DNA of 32,461 nt from Bacteroidaceae bacterium. Its GTDB lineage: Bacteria; Bacteroidota; Bacteroidia; Bacteroidales; Bacteroidaceae. Below, one piece after another: positions 8,020 through 15,500 of this stretch (positions are counted from its first letter, which is position 1; every line of letters starts with the position of its first letter). The notes beneath the pieces are model-generated. The model searched no databases. It was not told the DNA's origin and was given only the letters and a program-made list of their open reading frames with translations. The stretch spans positions 1-32,461 of the forward strand of contig JAFXTO010000068.1 of assembly GCA_017535725.1 (NCBI GenBank), in the 5' to 3' direction. A program made the position numbers and the translations under genes.

Positions 8020-9126
8020 CTATAGGACGAGGGGCGTGTAGTCCAAACCCCAGACTTTAGCGACTGCTTCGTAGGTACATTTGCCATCGGTCATATTGAC
8101 ACCGCGGAAGAGGGAACGGTCATCGCGACAAGCCTGTTGCCAGCCTTTGTCGGCCAGGGAAATAGCGTAACGAAGGGTGGCATTGGTCAGCGCGATGGTG
8201 GAGGTATTGGGCACGGCTCCGGGGATATTAGCCACGGCATAGTGGACGATGCCATCAATGGTGTAGACAGGATCGCTGTGGGTGGTGGGGTGCGAGGTCT
8301 CGAAGCATCCTCCTTGGTCGATAGCGACGTCCACGAGCACCGTTCCAGGTTCCATCAGCGAGAGCATATCCTTGGTGATAAGCTTGGGAGCGGCATCGCC
8401 AGGGATGAGCACGGAGCCGACGACGACATCCACGGTGGGCAGTTCCTGACGGATATTGTGCTCTGAGGAGTACAGCGTATGTACATTGGCGGGGAGCTCG
8501 GCAGCCAGCTGTTTCAGACGGGGCAGGGATACATCGGTGATAGTAACGTCGGCACCCATACCAGCGGCGATGCGGGCAGCTGCCTCACCTACGGTTCCGC
8601 CTCCCAACACCAACATTTTAGCGGGTTTTACTCCTGGTACGCCAGCCATCAGCTTGCCTTTGCCACCTTTGGTCTTCTGGAGGTAGTAGGCTCCGTTCTG
8701 TGCTGCCATCCTTCCCGCCACCTCACTCATGGGGATGAGCAGTGGCAACGAGCGGTCGTCGCGCTCCACGGTTTCGTAAGCGATACAGGTGGCACCGCTT
8801 TTCAGCATGGCGTGGGTCAGTTCTTCCTCGCAGGCGAAATGGAAGTAGGTGAAGAGCACCTGTCCCTTGCGCACCAACGGATATTCGGGTGCGATGGGTT
8901 CCTTGACCTTCACAATCATGTCGGCTTTCGCATATACGTCTTCGATGGTCAGCAGGATCTGTGCGCCGACCTTCGCGTAGGCTTCATCGCTAAAGCCACT
9001 GCCTTCCCCGGCAGTATGCTGTACGAACACTTGGTGTTCGCGACGTACTAACTCGGCAACACCCGCAGGGGTCATGCCCACTCTGTTTTCATTGTTTTTG
9101 ATTTCTTTAGGAACTCCGATAATCAT
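8020..9126 (-). CDS. ald: Alanine dehydrogenase
   Basis: This enzyme catalyses the reversible NAD-dependent deamination of L-alanine to pyruvate and ammonia in the cytoplasm. The 368-residue length is typical. Family residues fall at their usual numbers: Arg15 (ENRVGMTP) and Lys75 (VKVKEP) for substrate binding, His96 (YFHFACEEEL) and Asp270 (VAIDQGG) for catalysis, and the NAD-binding GGGTVG at 175-180 with Asp198 behind it. The start MIIGVPKEIKNNENRV is the standard N-terminus. It lies 38 bp after xseA on the same strand with no promoter box in the gap, so it is probably the last gene of the surE-lpxB-xseA run. A 12-bp palindrome, GTCCTATAGGAC (8017-8028), covers its stop codon. Confidence 0.96.
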   Translation of the reverse strand: MIIGVPKEIKNNENRVGMTPAGVAELVRREHQVFVQHTAGEGSGFSDEAYAKVGAQILLTIEDVYAKADMIVKVKEPIAPEYPLVRKGQVLFTYFHFACEEELTHAMLKSGATCIAYETVERDDRSLPLLIPMSEVAGRMAAQNGAYYLQKTKGGKGKLMAGVPGVKPAKMLVLGGGTVGEAAARIAAGMGADVTITDVSLPRLKQLAAELPANVHTLYSSEHNIRQELPTVDVVVGSVLIPGDAAPKLITKDMLSLMEPGTVLVDVAIDQGGCFETSHPTTHSDPVYTIDGIVHYAVANIPGAVPNTSTIALTNATLRYAISLADKGWQQACRDDRSLFRGVNMTDGKCTYEAVAKVWGLDYTPLVL

Positions 9127-9164
9127 AGCTGTAAGGTTTAAAAGGGTTCGTATAGTTCGGTTTA

Positions 9165-10415
9165 TTATATGGTAGAGGTGATTTCGCCGTCGGCCAGCCG
9201 GGTGGTGATACGGGTTCCTGCAGGAAGGGAGGAGGCGCTGCGGAGCAACTGACCGTTGGCGTAGGTGAGCGAATAGCCGCGTCCGAGTTGGCGTTCAGGC
9301 GAGAGGGCCTGCAACCGCTGGGCGAGGAGCTCATGGCGGTGTCGTTCCCGTTCGAGCTGGCGACCGAGAGCGGAGTGCTGGCGCTGCGAGAGGAGGTCGA
9401 GGCGGTGGCGCTGGCGCTCGGTGATGAGGATGAAGGTGCGAGGCAGCGAAGAGGTCAGCTGGTCCAGGCGAGCCCGCATCCGCTGCAAGCGGAAAGCAGT
9501 ACTCTGGTGGATGCGACGGCTGAGCTCATCGAGACGCACCAGTTGCTGTGCCTGATAATCGATGAGGAAGGCGGCAGCAGCGGTGGGGGTTTTCACACGG
9601 GTGTGAGCCACAAAGTCCAGCACGGTCTCGTCGCGCTCATGACCAATGCCTACAATGACAGGCAGCGGCATCTGCGAGACGGCAGCAGCGAGGTTGTAGG
9701 TGTCGAAGTCCGAGAGGTCGCTGGTGGCACCGCCACCGCGGATAATGACGACGCAGTCGTAGTGGTCGGCCTCATCGCTGATGGCAGCGAGTGCAGCAAG
9801 GACACTCTCTTCGACATTGGTACCCTGCATGACGGCAGGAAAGAGTTGAAGGGAGAAGTGGAGGCCGTAGTCGTTGTGCAGGAGTTGGTCACAAAAGTCC
9901 CCATAGCCTGCAGCAGAAACGGAGGAGACGATGGCAATGCGTTGGAGCAGCGTGGGTAGCGGCAGCTGGCGGTTGTCCTCGAGGATGCCGTCGGCTTCCA
10001 ACTGCATCAGTATCTCGCGGCGACGCTGAGCCATGTCGCCGAGGGTGTAAGCAGGGTCGATGTCGAGGATGGTGAGTGAGTAGCCATACAGTTCATGGAA
10101 CTCCACGCTGACAAGCACACGCACCTTCATCCCGGCCCTCAGACGCTCGCCCGTGGCCCGTTCGAAGAGGGGAGCTATCATATTATAGGTACGCGCCCAC
10201 GCAACGCCTCGTGCCTTGGCCACGAGGTTGCGACCACTCTCGTCCTTCTGGATGAATTCGAGGTAGAAATGTCCGTTGGAGGCGAGCCGCGCTTCGGATA
10301 GCTCGGCTTCCAACCAGTATTCGCCGTCTAAGGCTTGCTCAATGAGGCTGCGGACGAGGCGATTGAGGGCGAGGAGGGAAAGAGCGCCTCCCTCGATGGG
10401 GCTTGTGGGGTTCAT
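9165..10415 (-). CDS. xseA: Exodeoxyribonuclease VII large subunit
   Basis: XseA is the catalytic subunit of exonuclease VII, which degrades single-stranded DNA from both ends. The 416-residue protein has the N-terminal OB-fold (about residues 14-120, including LNRLVRSLIEQAL and WLEAELSEARLASNGHFYLEF). The nuclease core follows: SSVSAAGYGDF at 164-174, RGGGATSDLSDFD at 226-238, GIGHERDETVLD at 256-267 and HTRVKTPTAAA at 271-281. After it comes a long Arg- and Gln-rich helical part. Its start overlaps the lpxB stop by 4 nt (ATGA). The small subunit gene xseB is not beside it and must lie elsewhere if present. Confidence 0.96.
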   Translation of the reverse strand: MNPTSPIEGGALSLLALNRLVRSLIEQALDGEYWLEAELSEARLASNGHFYLEFIQKDESGRNLVAKARGVAWARTYNMIAPLFERATGERLRAGMKVRVLVSVEFHELYGYSLTILDIDPAYTLGDMAQRRREILMQLEADGILEDNRQLPLPTLLQRIAIVSSVSAAGYGDFCDQLLHNDYGLHFSLQLFPAVMQGTNVEESVLAALAAISDEADHYDCVVIIRGGGATSDLSDFDTYNLAAAVSQMPLPVIVGIGHERDETVLDFVAHTRVKTPTAAAAFLIDYQAQQLVRLDELSRRIHQSTAFRLQRMRARLDQLTSSLPRTFILITERQRHRLDLLSQRQHSALGRQLERERHRHELLAQRLQALSPERQLGRGYSLTYANGQLLRSASSLPAGTRITTRLADGEITSTI

Positions 10416-11590
10416 GAGGCAGACAGGGTTTGTATCATCAACTTTGCCGCATGTTGCGGAGCCCCAGGTTCGCCGAGCCGTGCTGCCATCTCTTCGTAGC
10501 CACGGAGCTGGGCCTCGCGGGCCTCACCACCAGGCAGGATGCTTTGGAGGTGGTGGCGAATGGTCTCTGGGGTCATGTCGGTAAGTATGATTTCAGGCAC
10601 CACTTCGCGTCCGACAATCAAATTGACGAGCGATACGAAGGGTATCTTGAGGAGCACCTTCTTCGCAGTAGCCATCAACCAAGGATAGCGCTTGGCATAA
10701 CAGACCACCTGCGGCACCCGGAAGAGTGCGGTCTCTAACGTGGCGGTTCCACTGGTGACGAGAGCTGCCGTAGCCTGGGAGAGGAGGGGGTAAGTGGCAT
10801 CAAAGACGAGGTCCACACGCAGCTTGCGGCCAAGAACCGTCTCGGCCTTCGTGATGCTCTGTTCATAGACGTCACGCGGCAACACCGATACTCCAGCAAT
10901 CTGAATGCTGAAGTCTGCATCGTAGGGCGCGGCGGCAACCAGCATCATCCAGAGATTGTCGCGAACCTCGTTGATGCGGCTGCCGCAGAGGAGGGCAAGG
11001 GAAGCCCCCTCCCTCACCTGCCCTGTAAGGGGAGGAGTGGAATGTTCTGACTGGGCGTCCGCATGGTTATCTTCATAATATCTGGCCACCTCATCCACCG
11101 TGGGGTTGCCGACATAGTGGATGGGGACGTGGTGCTTGCCCTCGAAGAACTCGACCTCGAAAGGAAGGATGGAGAAGATTTCATCGACATCACGACGCAG
11201 GTCCTTGATGCGCCATTCCTTCCACGCCCATAGTTTCGGAGCAATAAAGTAATAGACGGGACAAAGGGTGCGTTCGTGAATGAAGCGGGCAATCTTCATG
11301 TTGAAACCAGGATAATCGACGAGGATGACGACATCAGGTTTCCAAGCAACGATGTCGTCCTTGCACTGACGCATGCCACTCAATATGGTACGCGCATGAA
11401 GGACCACGTCGATAACACCCATGTAGGCAAGGTCACGATAGTGGCGGACAAGAGTCATCCCCTCGGCCTGCATCAGGTCGCCTCCGAAGCCGCGGAACTC
11501 GGCCTCCGGGTCTTCGGCTTTCAGGGCGGCTATGAGGTGGGAAGCGTGGAGGTCGCCGCTGGCCTCGCCGGCAATGAGGTAGAATTTCAT
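10412..11590 (-). CDS. lpxB: Lipid-A-disaccharide synthase
   Basis: LpxB, a GT19 glycosyltransferase, joins UDP-2,3-diacylglucosamine and lipid X to make the lipid A disaccharide at the inner membrane. The 392 residues start with the standard MKFYLIAGEASGDLHASHL. Other family stretches are VDYPGFNMKIARF, KLWAWKEWRIKDLRRDVDEIFSILPFE, HYVGNPTVDEV and ALVTSGTATLETALFRVPQVV. Residues 184-195 (STPPLTGQVREG) are unlike the family and are encoded by an imperfect GC-rich palindrome at 11006-11041. This looks like an in-frame repeat insertion in the linker before the C-terminal nucleotide-binding half. The gene sits 36 bp after surE, with a hairpin in the gap, and overlaps xseA. Confidence 0.96.
   Translation of the reverse strand: MKFYLIAGEASGDLHASHLIAALKAEDPEAEFRGFGGDLMQAEGMTLVRHYRDLAYMGVIDVVLHARTILSGMRQCKDDIVAWKPDVVILVDYPGFNMKIARFIHERTLCPVYYFIAPKLWAWKEWRIKDLRRDVDEIFSILPFEVEFFEGKHHVPIHYVGNPTVDEVARYYEDNHADAQSEHSTPPLTGQVREGASLALLCGSRINEVRDNLWMMLVAAAPYDADFSIQIAGVSVLPRDVYEQSITKAETVLGRKLRVDLVFDATYPLLSQATAALVTSGTATLETALFRVPQVVCYAKRYPWLMATAKKVLLKIPFVSLVNLIVGREVVPEIILTDMTPETIRHHLQSILPGGEAREAQLRGYEEMAARLGEPGAPQHAAKLMIQTLSAS
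11006..11041. repeat. Intragenic palindromic repeat in lpxB
   Basis: A GC-rich imperfect palindrome (CTCCTCCCC ... GGGAGGGGG on the minus strand) lies in frame in lpxB and encodes residues 184-195. It differs in base composition from the flanking coding sequence. Similar CCCCTCCC-type elements recur in Bacteroidetes genomes as far as I recall; the surE example at 12203-12241 is comparable. Confidence 0.5.
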
Positions 11591-11602
11591 AATGGGGGAT
11601 TC

Positions 11603-11622
11603 GTCGGCGATAAATCGCCGAC
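11603..11622. repeat. Intercistronic stem-loop between surE and lpxB
   Basis: GTCGGCGA at 11603-11610 and TCGCCGAC at 11615-11622 are perfect reverse complements around a TAAA loop (TTTA in the mRNA); A-T closure of the loop would extend the stem to 9 bp. No T run follows on either strand, so it is not an intrinsic terminator. It ends 12 nt before the lpxB ATG in the mRNA, where it could stabilise an upstream 3' end or influence lpxB translation. Confidence 0.65.
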
Positions 11623-11626
11623 CACT

Positions 11627-12424
11627 CTACGAGATTAAATTTTGAATAGTTCTTATGGCGGCGTGCGCCGTTGTATCGACAGTGACGGGTACAATGGAGC
11701 AGTAACCGGCGCGGAGGGCGGCGAAGTCGGTGTCATTGGCCTCAGGCTCGAGGTCTGTGAACTGACCGGTGAGCCAGAAAGCTCGCTGGCCAAAAGGATG
11801 GGTGGCCGTGACCCATTCGGCACTCCACTGCCCACGCGCCTGACGACAGACCTGCCATCCGCGGAACTTGTGGGCAACGGGAAGGTTGATGTTCAGGCAG
11901 ACGTCCTGCGGAAGACCTTGTTCTAATACACGCCGACAGAGAGCTGCTATAGCGGTGAGGGTATCATCGCTGACGGGATTGTCTTCATACCGCTGGCCCC
12001 GTTGAAGATAGAGCGAGACACCTATAGAAGGGATTTCCTTCATACACCCTTCATAGACGGCTCCCATCGTGCCGCTGTAGTGGACGCTTACGCTGGCGTT
12101 ATCGCCGTGGTTGATACCGCTGAGGATCAGGTCGGGCTTGCGCGGAACAATCTGCTCGAGAGCAAGTTTCACGCAGTCCACAGGAGTTCCACTACTGGCA
12201 TAGAAGCCCCCCTTCATCTCTCTCCAGGGGGAGAGGGTTTTATCCAAGGAGGAATAGCTCACAGGCGTCGTGCAGGTGATGGAGGCTGCAGCACCAGAGC
12301 GGGGACCGTCGGGAGCAACGACGTAGACCTCAGCGAAGGAGGCGACAGCGCGGGCAAGAGCCTGGATTCCGGCGGCTTGATAACCGTCGTCGTTGGTGAT
12401 GAGGATGAGGGGGGAGGGTGTCAT
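11627..12424 (-). CDS. surE: 5'/3'-nucleotidase SurE
   Basis: SurE is a metal-dependent phosphatase acting on nucleoside monophosphates, often tied to stationary-phase survival. The 265-residue protein shows the metal site LILITNDDG (Asp12, Asp13), the APDGPRSGAAASIT segment (Ser43), and LSGINHGDN (Asn105), followed by VHYSGTMGAVYEG. Residues about 60-74 (LDKTLSPWREMKGGF) lengthen a loop by several residues compared with other Bacteroidetes SurE sequences as I recall them. They are encoded by a GC-rich palindromic element, so a small in-frame insertion is likely. It is followed by lpxB, a neighbour commonly seen in Bacteroidetes. A nonamer tandem array lies directly upstream, between it and the A2M gene. 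Confidence 0.95.
   Translation of the reverse strand: MTPSPLILITNDDGYQAAGIQALARAVASFAEVYVVAPDGPRSGAAASITCTTPVSYSSLDKTLSPWREMKGGFYASSGTPVDCVKLALEQIVPRKPDLILSGINHGDNASVSVHYSGTMGAVYEGCMKEIPSIGVSLYLQRGQRYEDNPVSDDTLTAIAALCRRVLEQGLPQDVCLNINLPVAHKFRGWQVCRQARGQWSAEWVTATHPFGQRAFWLTGQFTDLEPEANDTDFAALRAGYCSIVPVTVDTTAHAAIRTIQNLIS
12203..12241. repeat. Intragenic palindromic repeat in surE
   Basis: The plus strand contains CTCTCTCCAGGGGGAGAG, an 8-bp stem with one mismatch, flanked by a run of C. It is read in frame and encodes the extra loop residues LSPWREMKGG of SurE. It resembles the lpxB insert in composition and palindromic form but not base for base. Confidence 0.45.
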
Positions 12425-12434
12425 ATTAGAGGGG

Positions 12435-12506
12435 ATGGGGTGGATGGGTCTAATGGGACTAATGGGGTTTATGGGACTAATGGGGTAAATGGGAGTTATG
12501 GGGCAA
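12435..12506 (+). repeat. Tandem array of a 9-mer, 8 units (ATGGGRNTA)
   Basis: Eight uninterrupted 9-base units, each starting ATGGG, run from 12435 to 12506 with consensus about ATGGGrcTA. The array fills the 71-bp gap between the A2M gene and surE and covers the A2M stop codon (12496-12498) and its last codons. The plus strand is G-rich with regularly spaced GGG/GGGG runs. Confidence 0.85.
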
Positions 12507-15500
12507 TTACTATCGTTTCTGCCTTGGTCTGTCCACCATACTCAGGGGCATAGAGGCAGCGGATGGTGGTGAGGCCAGAGGTGTAGGTGCCGGCGCGGTC
12601 GATGAAGGAGGTTTCTTCGAGGACGTAGGTGCCTTTGGGCAGATGGTCGAAGAAGTAATCGGTATGTGCATCGCGTATGGCGCGGTAGTAGCCGAGGCCG
12701 CCTTGGTAGCGGTAGCCCGACAGTTGTTCGGCTGGCTCTGCACACGCTGCCCTCGGGGCACGCAAGTTGACATATTCATAGTCGCGGTCGGCAGTGATGA
12801 TGTAGCGGGTGGTGAAGCGGTCACCTACCTTCGGCGTGGTCGTGATTACTTCGCGGCGCACACTCAGTCCTGTGGCAGAGCTGCTGGCATCGGTCATGGG
12901 TGTGAGGAAAGTGGCAAAAACGGCACCCCACGCCTCGCTGTCGGTAAGGCGTTCCACGGTGATGCTCTTGGGGGCCTCGCCATCAGCGAACTGTTTCTTG
13001 ATGAATCCCAGTCCTGCCACCGCCTTGTCTGCATCCAGACGGTTTATATCGACCTGTCGTTTGGCGTAGTTGAGCTTGATGCTGTCGGGCTCGGAGGCAT
13101 TCAACTCTTCCGTGTTTCCCGTCAACAGGGCATAGATGGCATCTGCCGTACAGATATTGGATTCCCACATCTGCGTGCGCTTCTGCTGCAACAGCCAGCG
13201 GCGCAGGCCCTTCAGCAGGGATTTGTTGCCAGGCTCCATCACCTGCACAGCCTCCATGGCTGCTACATGATGGATAATCTTATGGCTGGTGGGGTTGAAA
13301 CTGCCACCGGCATAGTCGAAGAACGTTCCGTGGTCAGCTGTCGTCGTGGTGTGTTCAATGAGCGACTCATAGTATTGCCTTGCTTCGGCGTTGCGCTTGG
13401 CACCCTTCATCACCACAGCTGCGATGGCGCGTTCCCAGTTGTCCATAGTGGCCACACTGCCTTTCATGTGGTCGAGTAGGTATTTCACGTCGGCCTGTTG
13501 GGCTTTGTTGAGTGATACCCCTGCGTGCTGGGTGGCGTAGATGTACTCCAGATACATCATCGATGCGGTGTTGATGGTGCTTCCTTCCTTCTCTGCCTCC
13601 TTCATCTCCTGAACATACTTGGCCGTCCGTCCAGCTATGAAACGGATGTTTTCCTGCAACAGATGGTTGACAATCCGCTTTACGTCCGAGGGCAGAGTCT
13701 GGAAATCATTGGTCATCACCTTCAGTCGGGCGAGTTCAGTGGCGATGACTCGCGTCATCATTTCGCTGCAGGACATGCCGGGGAACCAGGAATATCCGCC
13801 TTCATCGCCCAAGCGTTGTTCCAGACGTTCTGCGATGGAGGTCAAGACGTTCTCCTGCCGGCTAATGTTGAAGAGCTGGATGAGTCGTTGCTTGCGGTCG
13901 GCTTCGTTCTCCGCTTCGCGTAGCCAAGGCGTCTCATCAAGAATCAGTTGCTTGAGTTCCTCGTCTTCTGCCAACTTACTGGCCAGAGAAAGTTTGCCCT
14001 GTGCCTGTTCACGCTGCCATATTTCCACGAGGGTCTTCAGGCGTGGAGTGCTATTGGCGATATAGGTTGCGAGGGCCTGTGCCTGCAGAGCAGTGCCGAG
14101 TGAGATGATGTCATCGTATTGTGGCTCAATCAACGACGGCAGGGCTTGCAGGACATGCCAGATGGGATGTGCGGTGTATTCCACCGTGAGCCGACGGTTG
14201 GTGGCCGTGGAGCTGTCGTGGTTGAAGAGCGATGTGAGATCCGTCGTAAAGGTGCCAAGGCTATCGACACGAATCTCCACACTCTCTGTGATGTACGTTT
14301 TGTTGGGCAGAATGGGGAGATAGTGCTGTTCACCATCGCTGAACGACTTGCTGTTGGCCGTCAGGCGCACGGCCACTACGGGCTGGTCACCACTGGGCGT
14401 ATAGTCGAAGGTCAGCAGACACTCGCCATTGGCCTTGGCGCTGAAAGCCTGCTTCTGGCTGATGATGACACGATCCGTCTCCGGGTCGAAGATTTCCAAC
14501 AGGGCGTTACCATTGATTTCGGTCTCTGTGAGGTTCTGAATGGTTGCTCGCACGCTTGCCTTATCCTCTGCTCTCAGGAAGCGAGGCAGGAACAGGCGTG
14601 CCATCATCTCCTTACGAGCCACGGCCTCGGCCTCGAACGTGGTGTTCATCAGGTCCTTGGTATGTGCCAATCCGAGTAGCTTCCATGTGGTGAGACTTTC
14701 GGGCAACGTAAACTTTATGGCCACCTCACCTTTCGCATTGGTCTGTAGGCGCGGCAGGAAGGCGGCGGTTTCGTTGAAATTGGTGCGCAGGGTTTGAGGT
14801 GCCGTGGCCGCGGTCTTCGCTTCTTCGGAGTCTGCGGCAGCGGCAGCGTCCATGCTTTCCTCCTCTGCTTCCGCTACCATGCCATTAGCCTTAGCCAACA
14901 TCAACCTGGGCATGGCAGCTCTGGTGGGTTCCATAGCCAATTCATACACCGCACCTACCTCACGTGGGGAACGCCGTCTTCCGTACCCGAATCCTAAATC
15001 ATCGTAGTAGTCCAGGTTGAAGATATCGAATTCCAGATTGTCTGCATCATACGACTTCATAGAGAATGAGAAGTCACAAGAAGCATAATAAGAGGTAAAA
15101 TAGTTCTGATAGTTCCAAGGCAATTCCGTGATGCGGTACACCCTGCGCATGAACAAATTCCAAGCATGAGGCGTGAGTGCATCGAGCGAAGCGTCGTAGA
15201 GTGTCACCATCGCTTGTGCCGATGCGGGAGTCCCATCAGGATTCCTGAGCTGCAACGTCCAGGTCTCCGTATCGCCGGGATGCAAGCGATCGCGGAAGGT
15301 CTTCCATTCCCACTTCAAGGTGCGGTCAGGACTAACAAGCCTGAGCGTCTGTTCGTCCTTAAAGACCTTGCCGCCCTTGACGAAGACATAATGGAAGGTG
15401 GCACCATCGCCAAAATGCGACTCGTAAGGTATCTCGATGACTCGCAGCTCGTCGGACAAGGGGATGAGACGTTCCTCTATCACCTGCTTCCCTGCAACGA

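Noticed and set aside
12435-12506. 9-mer array as a CRISPR or phage attachment repeat
   Set aside because: Units are 9 bp with no spacers, and no integrase or mobile gene is near.
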